In this document: in pieces, positions 19,858 to 29,670 of the stretch | Position numbering within the stretch: position 1 is the stretch's first letter | Layout of the letters: the number at the start of each line of letters is the position of its first letter | Source of the DNA: an uncultured Mobiluncus sp. | Lineage (GTDB): Bacteria; Actinomycetota; Actinomycetes; Actinomycetales; Actinomycetaceae | Length of the DNA: 64,000 nt | Assembly (NCBI RefSeq): GCF_947254095.1 | Contig: NZ_CAMYBV010000006.1 | Coordinates: forward strand, 48,450-112,449 | Direction of reading: 5' to 3' | Made by a program: the position numbers and the translations under genes | The notes under the pieces: generated by a model | Told to the model about the DNA's origin: nothing | Databases searched by the model: none | What the model saw: only the letters and a program-made list of their open reading frames with translations

Positions 19858-21534
19858 CTATCCGGGGTAACTCGGGTCGGCGACTCCGTTTAGAACTTGC
19901 TGCCAGTTTCTGCCGGAGCGCTTGTATAAATCACCGCCCGCGGTAACCAGATAAATCTGATTTTCTTCCTCACCAGCAGCCAAATCCACCGCGTTCTTAA
20001 CCCCCGGCAATGTTGATATCGGTCCGAACAGCGGAGCGATTCGGACGGTGGTGCTGTCTCCCGTGCCGGTCAGCAACACCAGAGAATCTCCTTGCAGCCA
20101 CGCTATTGCGGAAACAACTTCGTTTCCGGCCTGCAAAGCCACGGGTGCGGAAAAAGATTTGGGAGTCCCCGTCCCGTCCCGGATTACCACCGCTACACTG
20201 ACAATGTCGGCCTGACCTACGTGGTGTACGAAAGCGATCCGCGTCCCGTCCGGGCTGACGGTGAAAGCATGGACGGGGTCTCCGGTCTCCCACGGCACTT
20301 CCAAATTCACCCTGGTTCCATCGGGACGCAGCGCGACAACTTGGCGCGGATTTGCTGTATCCAGGGTCCAAATCCAGCCGTTTCGATCGATGGCAGCAGC
20401 CAGCAGTTCTCGCCCGCTATACAGCTGCGTCGCCGCCCCACGCGCCCACAGATAGAGTCGGCGATAACTGGAGTCTGTAAAGGCGATTTCGTCACCGGCA
20501 GTGGAAATAGCCGGGTTCGTGATGACACCGGAAGTCACCACCCCGGCAGGAACCAGGACTTCGGTGGCACCAGAATTCAGACGCACTACGTTGCCGTCCT
20601 TTACCATGATGGGGAATTGCGGCGTGGTGCTTTGCGTGATGGGATTCGTATTTTCCAAAGGAACTTTGCCGATGCTCAAACTGACGGTAGAAATTCCCGA
20701 AACGTCGCGCAGGGTCGATTCCATCTGCCAGTACGCCAAATTAATCGTGGTAGGGTCATTGAGAGTATCCGGAACATTTAAAGACACGTTAGCGACCCCG
20801 TCAAAAACATCCACCGCTCCCCCAGCCAAAGTGCTGCCGGTGGGGAACGCGGAACGAACCGCCCCTTTGAAAGCGTTTTGCGGCCCGGCCAAGAGTGCAT
20901 TAACCAGGTAGGTTGGCAGCCGTCGGCGCGGATACCAACGTAAATCCGGAACCAAGGCTCCCGCGTCCATGGTGAGGAAATACACCGGAGCCGAAGCGTA
21001 AATCGAGCTGAAAGCTGATTGGGAAAGCATCACCCCGTCCTCTAGAGCCGCGATACGCCACTGGTTGTCAGCGGGCTTCACCAGGGAAAACAAGGTGCGG
21101 ACCCGTTCGGTCGGACCCGCCACGGTATAGTTTCCGTGTTCGTCGACACTTCCTAGCGCGCGGGCGGTCACTTCGACAGAGCCATCGCCCAGCTGACGGG
21201 TTTCCAAGGCAGAATCCGTGTCAAAAATCTCTACTTGGGCATCAGGGCGCCAATCCATCGCCGCTTTGGGAGCCAGGAACGAACGCGCCACGGTGAAATC
21301 ATCAGAGTACCCCGCAGAGCAGGCGCGAATAAAACCGGTCACGATTTGTTCCACGGTTGCATTCGGGACCGGTCCGGGGGCGCTTAAACCTAAGAGCGGC
21401 TGATTGGAACCGACTCTCACCTGTGAATCATTGACCGGTCCGGCAGTCGGCAGTGCGGCGCAGCCGACCAGACTGAGGGTGGAAATCCCCACAAGGACAG
21501 CTCCCCACCACCGGGTTCGACGTTTGTTTAGCAT
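19858..21534 (-). CDS. lpqB: Lipoprotein LpqB, MtrAB accessory
   Basis: 558-residue secreted lipoprotein. The start is ATG 21534 (MLNKRRTRWWGAVLVG), which overlaps the mtrB stop by 7 bases; the signal peptide ends in a lipobox LVGC. A GerMN domain (about residues 180-320, with the ADNQWRIAAL and LPTYLVNALL regions) is followed by a beta-propeller-like C-terminal half. In mycobacteria LpqB contacts the sensor domain of MtrB and tunes MtrA signalling. An in-frame extension upstream to 21735 lies wholly inside mtrB and is rejected. Confidence 0.94.
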   Translation of the reverse strand: MLNKRRTRWWGAVLVGISTLSLVGCAALPTAGPVNDSQVRVGSNQPLLGLSAPGPVPNATVEQIVTGFIRACSAGYSDDFTVARSFLAPKAAMDWRPDAQVEIFDTDSALETRQLGDGSVEVTARALGSVDEHGNYTVAGPTERVRTLFSLVKPADNQWRIAALEDGVMLSQSAFSSIYASAPVYFLTMDAGALVPDLRWYPRRRLPTYLVNALLAGPQNAFKGAVRSAFPTGSTLAGGAVDVFDGVANVSLNVPDTLNDPTTINLAYWQMESTLRDVSGISTVSLSIGKVPLENTNPITQSTTPQFPIMVKDGNVVRLNSGATEVLVPAGVVTSGVITNPAISTAGDEIAFTDSSYRRLYLWARGAATQLYSGRELLAAAIDRNGWIWTLDTANPRQVVALRPDGTRVNLEVPWETGDPVHAFTVSPDGTRIAFVHHVGQADIVSVAVVIRDGTGTPKSFSAPVALQAGNEVVSAIAWLQGDSLVLLTGTGDSTTVRIAPLFGPISTLPGVKNAVDLAAGEEENQIYLVTAGGDLYKRSGRNWQQVLNGVADPSYPG

Positions 21535-23276
21535 GGCTCCTCCCCATTCTTCCCAAGCGTCCGGGTCGCGTTCGTCGAGGTTTCTGGCTGCTCCGGGGCG
21601 GCCTGGGGGGGAACGTAACTGTCTAGAGTCGGTTCCACGTAATCGGTGACGTCCAGCGGTGACGCCCCCATCTCCATGTCGTGACGTCGCGGCAGGGTCA
21701 GCAGGAAAGACGAGCCATAACCGGTCTTGCCCCACGCCTGCAGGGTGCCTCCGGACAGGCGAGCGTCCTCCAGAGAAATAGCCAAGCCTAACCCGGTACC
21801 GCCCGTGGTCCGCGCTCGTGCCGGGTCAGCACGATAGAAACGGTCAAACACGCGGCTGGTCACTTCCGGTGACATCCCCACCCCGTGATCAGACACCCGC
21901 AGAGCCACGGCGGTTTCACTGGAATCGGTAGTAATTACTACCGGATTTCCCTCGGAATGCTCGATGGCGTTTACCAGCAGATTACGCACGATACGCGTCA
22001 CTCGGCGAGCATCGAGCTCGGCTGCGCAAGGGTACTTTGGCGGGTTTAAGATAACCCGACAACCCACCTTTTCAGCCAAAGCGGCGTTATCCTCCACGAC
22101 TTGTTCAGCGAGTTTGTTCAGGTCCACCATCTCAAAATCGAGCCGGGCAGATCCAGAGTCGATACGCGAAATTTCGAGCAAATCCGCCAGCATGGCATCA
22201 AAGCGATCAATCTGGTCATGCAGCAGTTCCGCACTTCTCAAGGCGGCGGGGTCGAGTTCTTCGCGCGCATCATAGATGACGTCGTCAGCAATCCGCATCG
22301 TGGTTAGCGGGGTGCGCAGCTCGTGAGACACATCGGAAACAAATCGCTGCTGCAGCCGGGACATCTGCCCCAAAGTATTAATTTTAGACTGCAAAGAATC
22401 CGCCATCTTATTGAAAGAATCGGCCAGTTGTGCGGTTTCATCTTGGCCTTGTGAGAGTACGCGCGCGTTCAAGTCCCCGGCCGCCAAACGTTCCGTGGTG
22501 CGCACCGTACGGCGTACCGGCACCAGCACGGAATAGACTACCACCCAGGTCATGCCCGCCACCAGCACCAGAACGGCGATACCGCCACCGCCTAAAACCC
22601 CCATCACCAGGTTGATTGCGGATTGCTCGTCAGCCAAGGAATACACCAAGTAAAGTTCGTGAGCCCCCGCCAGCGGCAGGCTCACGGCAGTTCCTACCGC
22701 GATACCGGGATGCCGCTTGCCCTGCACGTCCGTAATCTCGATGGACTGCCAATGTTGGCCGGACTTTTGCTGCACCGCTTCGCGCAACTGGGAAGTAATG
22801 ACTTCCCGCATATTTTGGGTGGCGATTTCGTTAATCACAAAGGAAGAAGTCTCGCTGGGGTTACGTAAAATCAGCACGGCAGGGGCGCTGGAACCGGAAG
22901 TGAGGGTGGAGATTGAGGTGACCACGTCCTGAGCGAGAGACTGTACCTGTTCCACGGTCGAGGCCGGAGCCTGGTCGAAACGATTTTGCGCCGACCGCGC
23001 TTGGGTGGCCGACTCCTCTAACACCTGATTCAACCGTTCTTGAAAGATACCGTTTTTGATGGCTGTGGAAGCATAAATCCCTACCGCGAACAGAATCACT
23101 AACGTCGCGACCAGCATGATACTGGCCATCCGCAGAGCCAGTGAACGCCGGAGCCGTTCCGGCACCCAAGCAGATTGGGTGAACCCAACCAAATAGCGGG
23201 TGGCGCTGCCGAAGAACTGCGAGATTCTTCGCTGTCGGCGCGTCCGGCGAAACGTCAGAGATTGCGGGGAACTCAC
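21528..23276 (-). CDS. mtrB: MtrB sensor histidine kinase
   Basis: 582 residues: first transmembrane helix near 45-70 (LALRMASIMLVATLVILFAVG), extracytoplasmic sensor, second helix near 225-250, HAMP, dimerisation H-box DVSHELRTPLTTM, N-box LLVNAIEHSEGN, and G boxes DHGVGM and GGTGLGLAIS. With MtrA it forms the two-component system controlling cell-wall hydrolases and division in Actinobacteria. GTG start at 23276 overlaps the mtrA stop (GTGA), and its stop overlaps lpqB, so the three are probably translationally coupled. Confidence 0.97.
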   Translation of the reverse strand: MSSPQSLTFRRTRRQRRISQFFGSATRYLVGFTQSAWVPERLRRSLALRMASIMLVATLVILFAVGIYASTAIKNGIFQERLNQVLEESATQARSAQNRFDQAPASTVEQVQSLAQDVVTSISTLTSGSSAPAVLILRNPSETSSFVINEIATQNMREVITSQLREAVQQKSGQHWQSIEITDVQGKRHPGIAVGTAVSLPLAGAHELYLVYSLADEQSAINLVMGVLGGGGIAVLVLVAGMTWVVVYSVLVPVRRTVRTTERLAAGDLNARVLSQGQDETAQLADSFNKMADSLQSKINTLGQMSRLQQRFVSDVSHELRTPLTTMRIADDVIYDAREELDPAALRSAELLHDQIDRFDAMLADLLEISRIDSGSARLDFEMVDLNKLAEQVVEDNAALAEKVGCRVILNPPKYPCAAELDARRVTRIVRNLLVNAIEHSEGNPVVITTDSSETAVALRVSDHGVGMSPEVTSRVFDRFYRADPARARTTGGTGLGLAISLEDARLSGGTLQAWGKTGYGSSFLLTLPRRHDMEMGASPLDVTDYVEPTLDSYVPPQAAPEQPETSTNATRTLGKNGEEPC

Positions 23277-23956
23277 TGAGGTTCAGTCCCAATCCGATAG
23301 CCCACCCCGCGTACCGTGCGAATCACAGTCGGGTTGTCCGGATCCAGCTCGATCTTGGCCCGCAGCCGTTGCACGTGCACGTTAACCAAACGCGTGTCGG
23401 AGGCGTGGCGCAGTCCCCAGACCTGTTCCAGCAGTTCTTCACGGGAAAACACCCGTCCTGGTTTAGTGGCGAGGGCGACCAAAAGGTCGTACTCCAAGGG
23501 GGTGAGGTTCAAAGATTTTCCGTCCCGACTCACTTGATGGGAGGCTAGGTTGATTTCTACCCCCGCTGCTTTCAGGACGTCATGTTCAGCGGCTTCTAAA
23601 CTGCGCAGCCGCGCGGCGACCCGTGCCAGCAGCTCCTTGGGCTTGAAAGGCTTGGGAATGTAGTCATCCGCTCCCGCTTCCAGACCCGCCACCACGTCGG
23701 TGGTGTCGGATTTTGCGGTCAGCATGATGATGGGGACATTAGAGAACTCGCGGATTTTGCGACAAATCTCGATGCCGTCCATTCCCGGCAGCATCAGGTC
23801 GAGCAGCACCAGGTCAGGTTCAACTTCGCGGAACTTGTCCACGGCTTTCGCGCCATCGGCACAAAAACTTGGTTCGTAGGCGGATGATTCCAAAATAATA
23901 CCAATCATCTCGCTCAAGGCTTGGTCATCGTCTACTACCAGGATTTTTGCACTCAT
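23273..23956 (-). CDS. mtrA: MtrA response regulator (OmpR family)
   Basis: 227 residues: a receiver domain with acidic pocket DDD (9-11), phosphorylation site D53 in LVLLDLMLPG and Lys in KPFKPKEL, then an OmpR-type winged helix ending RLRAKIELDPDNPTVIRTVRGVGYRI. Start chosen is ATG 23956 (MSAKILVVDDD). AGGAG ends only one base before it, which is unusually close; an upstream in-frame GTG at 23980 has no ribosome site. It is divergent from the membrane-protein gene at 24096. Confidence 0.96.
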   Translation of the reverse strand: MSAKILVVDDDQALSEMIGIILESSAYEPSFCADGAKAVDKFREVEPDLVLLDLMLPGMDGIEICRKIREFSNVPIIMLTAKSDTTDVVAGLEAGADDYIPKPFKPKELLARVAARLRSLEAAEHDVLKAAGVEINLASHQVSRDGKSLNLTPLEYDLLVALATKPGRVFSREELLEQVWGLRHASDTRLVNVHVQRLRAKIELDPDNPTVIRTVRGVGYRIGTEPQ

Positions 23957-24095
23957 ACTCCTATTTTGACACGATTTCACAATTTGCGGGGAGACCCGCA
24001 GCGAAGCTCGGCATTAAAAGGGTTTTTCGGTTTGAACGAGCGCATCTGCGCCGTGTCGTGGCAATATTAAGTGAACCATGTATTGGAAAGGCATC

Positions 24096-25388
24096 ATGAG
24101 CGACAACTCTTATTCCTCTCAAGACACTCCTCTCGGAAACAACCCCGGCGAAACCGCTCCGGTACCGAGCCAAGGCAGCCCGTTGCCGCAACAACCTCCA
24201 TTTACACCGCCGACCGCGGCTGCCCCGGGCAGTTTCGACGCCGGCTCGTGGACGCTGACCCCGGAGGACAGCACCAGCAAACCGCAGTCTTTCCCAAATC
24301 CCCTCCCGACCCCGTACCCTGCTGCGGCTGCCCCGCAAACCCCCGCCCCGAACTTTGGAACGAGCGGTACAAACAGCTTCAACGGTACAAACCCGGCAAA
24401 CAACACCGGATTCGACCCTTATGGTTTGAACTATCAGCAGGTCCAGCCCGGAATTATCCCGCTGCGTCCACTGAGTCTTGGCGATATTTACAACGGAGCT
24501 TTCTCTGCAATCCGTCAGGCCCCTTCTGTCATGTTCGGTCTGGTCTTGGCTCTCTGGGCGGTACTTGGAGGGGTTATGGGAGCGCTGTTTTATTTACTCA
24601 CTCCCGACATCAACACCTACCTTTCCAACGACTTCAATTTTGACAGCACGGAAGCCTCGTTGGACGGTTTGCTGGAGTTTACGGAATCAACGATGCTCAT
24701 AAGTGTCATCACGAGTCTGCTCCAGATGTTTGTCCTCTTTTTGACCTTGGGAGTTTGCGTGGCTGGATTGGGGCCGTTGGTTTTGGGTCGCCGCCCCTCG
24801 GTGGCTGATGCGTGGCAAACTTTGAAAGGCCACGTCTGGGGGATCGTCGGCTATTCTCTGTTGCTCATCTTGGGGTCAGCCCTGTTGCTGGGGCTGGGAC
24901 TGCTTCCGCTGGGTGGGTTTTTCCTGATTAACATCAAAGATCTCGGGGCATCTCTAGGCTTGCTGGGTCTCACTTTTCTCACCCTCGCAGCCGTCGCGGT
25001 ATTCTCAGCTTGGTTCTATATCAAGCTAGCTTTTACTATCCCCACTGCCGTCATGGAAGATATCGGCATCATCCCGGCATTGAAGCGCTCTTGGAAGCTG
25101 ACCAAGGGCAGCTTCTGGAAGATTTTTGGTGTCATCTTGCTAACTTCCCTCATTGTTTCGTTCCTGACCTACGGAATGAATGCTGTAATCAGCTTGATTA
25201 TCTCAGCGGCCATGATGGTTAGTCGGAATTTCTCGGTAATGATGTCTCTCTCCGCCATTTTAGGCACCATCATTACCGGGCTGGCGATGCCGTTCTATGG
25301 AGCAGTTTTAGGTCTGCTCTATGTTGATACGCGGATGCGTCGCGAGGGTCTGGCAGTAAGCCTGCTCCAGGCGGCTCAGCAGGGCTGA
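24096..25388 (+). CDS. Multispanning membrane protein (glycerophosphoryl diester phosphodiesterase membrane-domain-like)
   Basis: 430 residues with a Pro/Ala/Asn-rich disordered N terminus of about 130 residues, then a motif PLSLGDIYNGAFSAIRQAP and about six to eight hydrophobic helices. The helical part resembles the membrane domain annotated in actinobacterial glycerophosphodiester phosphodiesterases but no catalytic phosphodiesterase domain is present. ATG 24096 follows GGAAAGG. It heads a plus-strand operon with DUF4129, DUF4350, MoxR and DUF58, a grouping recurrent in Actinobacteria. Function unknown; a role in envelope homeostasis is inference. Confidence 0.78.
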   Translation: MSDNSYSSQDTPLGNNPGETAPVPSQGSPLPQQPPFTPPTAAAPGSFDAGSWTLTPEDSTSKPQSFPNPLPTPYPAAAAPQTPAPNFGTSGTNSFNGTNPANNTGFDPYGLNYQQVQPGIIPLRPLSLGDIYNGAFSAIRQAPSVMFGLVLALWAVLGGVMGALFYLLTPDINTYLSNDFNFDSTEASLDGLLEFTESTMLISVITSLLQMFVLFLTLGVCVAGLGPLVLGRRPSVADAWQTLKGHVWGIVGYSLLLILGSALLLGLGLLPLGGFFLINIKDLGASLGLLGLTFLTLAAVAVFSAWFYIKLAFTIPTAVMEDIGIIPALKRSWKLTKGSFWKIFGVILLTSLIVSFLTYGMNAVISLIISAAMMVSRNFSVMMSLSAILGTIITGLAMPFYGAVLGLLYVDTRMRREGLAVSLLQAAQQG

Positions 25389-25420
25389 CGGCAGCACTGC
25401 AGAAAGGACTTTGGGTAGGG

Positions 25421-26158
25421 ATGCTGAACATTTCAACGCAACTGGGGAGCTTATGGCTCCATCATGTTGATTTGTTCAGCCAAGTGTTGGCGGATGTGTC
25501 AGACCGGGAGGGGCGCGACAAGCTCGAAGATGAGCTGTCCAAACCGGTATACCAGGAACGCCCCTCCCTGCTGAAAAAAATCGTGGAGTGGTTCGCCGAC
25601 AATTTTTCATCCGCAAACGTCAATCCCATCTTGCCTTCTTGGCTGTGGCTGATTGCCGCTCTGATAGTGGCGGTGCTGGTCATCGTCATCATGATTTTGT
25701 TCACTGGAAACTGGAGGTTCCACGAGCAAATCAAGCCGACCCTCGCTGATGAGGCTGCGGTTTTCGAGGATGACCGCAACGCGGTGCAGTACCTGGCGGC
25801 AGCCAAAAATGCTCTCTCACGCGGAGACTACTCGACGGCTTTCTTGGAGCAATTCCGCCACCTGTTGCGTCTTTGTGAAGCCAACGAACTGCTGGTAATC
25901 ACCCCCGGACTCACCGCCGGGGAAGGCAGCACCGCTCTCAGCCGGGCAGTTCCTGCAGAATCGGAGGAATTGTCTTGGGCAGCCAGCGTGTTCAATGCGC
26001 TACGGTATGGGCGACGACAGTCGGACAACGCCCAGGTGCAGAGGCTTATTTCCCTAGATTCTCGCCTGGATTCTTTCGTTTCTAATCGTTCCCACGCCCG
26101 CGGTGGCGTCGTCGTCTCGCCGCAGGAAGCTTTGGCACCGGCGGGAGGTGCAGTCTGA
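25421..26158 (+). CDS. DUF4129 domain-containing membrane protein
   Basis: 245 residues with one strong transmembrane helix at about 72-97 (SWLWLIAALIVAVLVIVIMI) and a cytoplasmic C-terminal helical region (AKNALSRGDYSTAFLEQFRHLLRL...ALRYGRR) typical of DUF4129. It begins 32 bp after the previous gene and its stop overlaps the next ATG by one base. DUF4129 proteins commonly accompany MoxR-DUF58 pairs. Function is unknown. Confidence 0.82.
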   Translation: MLNISTQLGSLWLHHVDLFSQVLADVSDREGRDKLEDELSKPVYQERPSLLKKIVEWFADNFSSANVNPILPSWLWLIAALIVAVLVIVIMILFTGNWRFHEQIKPTLADEAAVFEDDRNAVQYLAAAKNALSRGDYSTAFLEQFRHLLRLCEANELLVITPGLTAGEGSTALSRAVPAESEELSWAASVFNALRYGRRQSDNAQVQRLISLDSRLDSFVSNRSHARGGVVVSPQEALAPAGGAV

Positions 26159-27315
26159 TGAGTAGCGCGACCCCGCCTACAGCCACCCCGCGTATCTCGG
26201 AAGCGATTTTTCGGGGTCGCTGGGTTATCGGCGGTTTGGTATTGCTGGCAGTTTTTTCCTTTCTCAGCGCTGTGCTGCGCGCGCCTACCGATGATGTCAA
26301 TCTCTCGATCCGCAATCCGAAGGGCAGCGGGACGATGGCTCTGGCCGAAGTACTGCGCCACCAAGGTGTGCTGGTCAGTGACGTGTATTCGGTGCGTGAC
26401 CTCGAGTCCTACAGCGCCAAGGACACTGTAGTCATCACCAATACCAACCAAATCGACGATGCCACCCTGCGAGAAATCCTGCACACTCCCACAAATCTGT
26501 TGATTATAGGAACCTTGGCGCAAGGAAAACGTTTCGACCCCTATGTGCAATCCGTACCCGCGGGATCTCCCAAGGAAATCAAGGCTCAATGTGATTTCCC
26601 CGGCGCAAAGGCAGCCCGCACCATTTCTTCCAGCCGTGGCTCGCTCCGCCCTCTGCGCCAGCCCGAAGCCGCGTGCTTTCCGCTGCAGGACAACGCTTTT
26701 GCCTATGTATCGTTTAAACGTCCCGAAGGTTTCCGCCTGGCTTTGCTTTCCGAGGATAGCCTGGCGCGCAACGACACCATCACCGCTGCCGGTAATGCCG
26801 CTTTGCTGTTGAATCTGTTGAGTTCCAGCCCGCGGGTCGGTTGGGTCAACGGCACCACGTTCCAGCAGGGTGTTGACCAGAACGGTAAGGCTCAGCCCCT
26901 CCTTCCCGATTTCTTCCTCAGTTCCCTGGTGTATTTATTCGTGGCAGCATTCGTGTTTACGTTGGCACAAGGGCGCCGCTTGGGTCGCGTAGTTCCCGAA
27001 GAGTTACCGGTCGTGGTGCATGGCGCCGAGGCGGTTTACGGTCGCGGACACCTGTACGAAAAATCCGGGGCTGTGGCAGTGGCGGCCCACAAGGCTCGGG
27101 AATACACCGCCCGACGTCTAGGCACGGCTTTGCACATACCGACCCCGACAACCCCGCCAGTCATGGTGCGGGAAGTGTCGCAATACACCGGGGTTGACGA
27201 ATCTCAGGTCTATGACCTTCTCTACGGTGAGGTGCCTGTCACCGCCCGTGGGCTGGGAAGCTTATTACACGACTTATACTTACTCACCAAAACAAATCCG
27301 CGAAAGGAAAGCTAA
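26158..27315 (+). CDS. DUF4350 domain-containing protein
   Basis: 385 residues: a transmembrane helix at about 22-40 (WVIGGLVLLAVFSFLSAV), an extracytoplasmic DUF4350 domain (SIRNPKGSGTMALAEVLRHQGVLV split about residues 52-80, with VVITNTNQIDD), a second helix near 255-275 (SSLVYLFVAAFVFTLAQG), then a cytoplasmic tail. The domain resembles the ABC-2-associated GldG-like fold. Placed between DUF4129 and MoxR with one-base overlap and zero-base gap, so it surely belongs to the operon. Confidence 0.82.
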   Translation: MSSATPPTATPRISEAIFRGRWVIGGLVLLAVFSFLSAVLRAPTDDVNLSIRNPKGSGTMALAEVLRHQGVLVSDVYSVRDLESYSAKDTVVITNTNQIDDATLREILHTPTNLLIIGTLAQGKRFDPYVQSVPAGSPKEIKAQCDFPGAKAARTISSSRGSLRPLRQPEAACFPLQDNAFAYVSFKRPEGFRLALLSEDSLARNDTITAAGNAALLLNLLSSSPRVGWVNGTTFQQGVDQNGKAQPLLPDFFLSSLVYLFVAAFVFTLAQGRRLGRVVPEELPVVVHGAEAVYGRGHLYEKSGAVAVAAHKAREYTARRLGTALHIPTPTTPPVMVREVSQYTGVDESQVYDLLYGEVPVTARGLGSLLHDLYLLTKTNPRKES

Positions 27316-28275
27316 ATGGATATCCAAGATCCGACTTTGCGCAAGCTCATCGCGTTGCGTACCGAAATCAACAAGGTGGTGAAAGGCCAGGATGCGGTGG
27401 TAACCGGGCTGGTTATCGCCTTGTTGGCGGAAGGGCACGTGCTGTTGGAAGGCGTCCCCGGCGTCGCTAAGACCCTGCTGGTGCGAACTTTGGCGAAGTC
27501 GCTGGACCTGAACCACAAGCGGGTTCAGTTCACTCCGGATTTGATGCCCGGGGACTTGACCGGTTCACTGATTTTCAATGCCCAAGAGTCTTCGTTTACT
27601 TTCAGGGAAGGTCCCATCTTCACGAACTTGCTGCTAGCGGATGAAATCAACCGCACCCCTCCGAAAACTCAAGCTGCCTTACTGGAAGCCATGGAGGAAC
27701 ACCAAGTCACCACCGACGGAGTGAGCCGCTCTCTGCCAGAACCTTTTACGGTCATCGCGACCCAGAACCCGGTGGAATACGAAGGTACCTATCCCCTTCC
27801 CGAAGCTCAGCTGGACCGGTTTTTGCTGAAACTCGATGTGCCCCTGCCAGCACGGGAAACCGAGTTGGAGGTATTACAGCTGCACCTAAGCGGTTTCAAC
27901 ACTCACGACCTCGATGCCGCGGGGGTGAACGTGGCGGCCAACGCGACGGACATCGCGGCGGCTCGCCAGGCTGTCAAGGAAGTTAAGGCCAGCAGGGAGG
28001 TGCTGGGCTACATCGTCGACTTAGTCCGAGCCACTCGGGTGTTACCGCAGGTGGAGTTGGGGGTGTCACCGCGTGGCGCGACGGCGCTGCTGTCGACTTC
28101 CCGGGCTTGGGCCTGGCTGTCGGGACGCGACTACGTCACCCCAGACGATGTCAAGTCTCTGGTTTTGCCCACGTTCCGCCACCGTTTGCGGCTGCGTCCC
28201 GAAGCCGAAATGGAGGGCGTCAACGCCAAGACCGTCCTGGACAGCGTCCTGGCCACGACCCCGGTACCGCGCTAA
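27316..28275 (+). CDS. MoxR family AAA+ ATPase
   Basis: 319 residues. Walker A is GVPGVAKTLLV, Walker B LLLADEINRTPPKTQAALL, sensor 1 TVIATQNPVEYEGTYPLPEA, arginine finger region LDRFLLKLDVPLP, and a C-terminal lid domain with GVSPRGATALLSTSRAWAWL. MoxR ATPases act as chaperones for neighbouring von Willebrand-type or DUF58 proteins. The ATG directly follows the previous stop codon and the GAAAGGAAAG ribosome site overlaps the end of the DUF4350 gene. The DUF58 partner is 52 bp downstream. Confidence 0.93.
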   Translation: MDIQDPTLRKLIALRTEINKVVKGQDAVVTGLVIALLAEGHVLLEGVPGVAKTLLVRTLAKSLDLNHKRVQFTPDLMPGDLTGSLIFNAQESSFTFREGPIFTNLLLADEINRTPPKTQAALLEAMEEHQVTTDGVSRSLPEPFTVIATQNPVEYEGTYPLPEAQLDRFLLKLDVPLPARETELEVLQLHLSGFNTHDLDAAGVNVAANATDIAAARQAVKEVKASREVLGYIVDLVRATRVLPQVELGVSPRGATALLSTSRAWAWLSGRDYVTPDDVKSLVLPTFRHRLRLRPEAEMEGVNAKTVLDSVLATTPVPR

Positions 28276-28327
28276 ACGCAGCGTAACCCGGTTTGTGCAG
28301 TCGAAAAAGATAAAGGGGAGGCGAAAA

Positions 28328-29662
28328 ATGGCGGTTTCCAAACGCCTGGCGTTCTTGATAGCGCTGGGTATTCCGCTGGTGCTGCTGACTCACTGGAAAA
28401 CTGGCGCCTTTTTCTGGCTGCTGGTGTGCCTGCTGGTGTGGCTGTTTGACGTCATCGCTGCCCCCAGTCCCCGCCACCTGGAGATCACCCGCTCCCTGCC
28501 CCACACGCTGCGTCAACGCACCGAAACGCCCTACACCGTGAGCGTGAAAAATCCCACCAAACGCAAATTCCGGGCCGAGATGCGTGACGCGTGGCCGCCC
28601 TCGCTCCAAGCCCTGCCACGCCGGCAACATTTGGTGCTGGACGCACAAAGCTCTACCACTTTACAGGCCAGCTTCACCCCCCAACGCAAAGGCACTTTGC
28701 ACAGCGATGCCGTCACTGTGCGCTCTTATGGACCCTTGGGGCTGGGCGCCCGGCAGTTCTCCGCCCCTATCGTGCAGGAAGTAAAAGTCCTGCCGGAGTT
28801 TCGCAGTGCCAAGTACCTACCCTCCCGCCTGAAAACGTTACGCCGTTTGGAGGGCAACTCCCTGGTGATGCAACGCGGGCAAGGTTCAGAGTTCGATTCC
28901 CTGCGGGAATACGTCCCCGGCGACGACGTGCGCGACATCGAGTGGCATTCTTCCGCGCGGCTACGCACCCCGGTGGTAAAGACTTGGCGCCCTGAACGCG
29001 ACCGCAACGTCATCATCTGCCTGGATTCTTCGCGCAGTGCCGCGGTGCGGCTTGATAAATACCCCCGGCTGGATGCCTCTATGGAGGCGGCTCTGCTGCT
29101 CGGGGCATTGGCTGGCAGTGCCGGGGACCGGGTACATCTCATCGCGTTCGACAATCAGATTCGTTTCCATATCCAACCGGCTCGAGGTGTCGGACTCATC
29201 ACCGAGATGGCTCAAGCCTTGGCTGATTTGCAGGTTTCGCTCACCGAAGCGAACTGGTCAGGGCTCAGTCACACTTTACTTTCCGGGTTGCGGCAACGTT
29301 CTTTGGTTGTGATTTTGACAGGTTTGGAAGGCGGGGCGGAACGTTCCGGCTTGATGCCGATGGTAGAGGCGCTGTCCTCCCGTCATCACGTCCTGGTGGC
29401 GAACTCTTTAGATCCCGAGTTGACCCGTTTGGCTCAACTGCCCGGCCAATGGAACCTCGATGATGCCAAGCAATCGCTGGGTCGGTTCAATCCCGCTGAC
29501 GCTTTCTTGGCGGCAGCGGCGATGGCGGAGCTGAACGAGCACGAGGAAGCCGGGAACCTGTTGCCTCTGCTAGGAGGGCATTTGTTGAACGCCACCCCGG
29601 AAAAACTGCCTCCCGACTTGGCGGATGCCTACATTTCGTTAAAACGCCGCGGACAGATTTGA
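28328..29662 (+). CDS. DUF58 domain-containing protein
   Basis: 444 residues. ATG 28328 has GGGGAGG 7 bases upstream; an open frame reaching back into moxR is not used. Two transmembrane helices lie at the N terminus (about 7-40), then a beta-rich region, the DUF58 core (EFDSLREYVPGDDVRDIEWHSSAR) and a von Willebrand A-like fold whose MIDAS motif is DSSRS in VIICLDSSRSAAV. It is last in the operon and probably the client of the MoxR ATPase. Substrate unknown. Confidence 0.9.
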   Translation: MAVSKRLAFLIALGIPLVLLTHWKTGAFFWLLVCLLVWLFDVIAAPSPRHLEITRSLPHTLRQRTETPYTVSVKNPTKRKFRAEMRDAWPPSLQALPRRQHLVLDAQSSTTLQASFTPQRKGTLHSDAVTVRSYGPLGLGARQFSAPIVQEVKVLPEFRSAKYLPSRLKTLRRLEGNSLVMQRGQGSEFDSLREYVPGDDVRDIEWHSSARLRTPVVKTWRPERDRNVIICLDSSRSAAVRLDKYPRLDASMEAALLLGALAGSAGDRVHLIAFDNQIRFHIQPARGVGLITEMAQALADLQVSLTEANWSGLSHTLLSGLRQRSLVVILTGLEGGAERSGLMPMVEALSSRHHVLVANSLDPELTRLAQLPGQWNLDDAKQSLGRFNPADAFLAAAAMAELNEHEEAGNLLPLLGGHLLNATPEKLPPDLADAYISLKRRGQI

Positions 29663-29670
29663 GACGCTGT

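Noticed and set aside
21535..21735. N-terminal extension of lpqB
   Set aside because: Inside mtrB; the lipoprotein signal peptide begins at 21534.
28073..28327. N-terminal extension of the DUF58 protein
   Set aside because: Lies over moxR in another frame; the conserved membrane start and ribosome site are at 28328.
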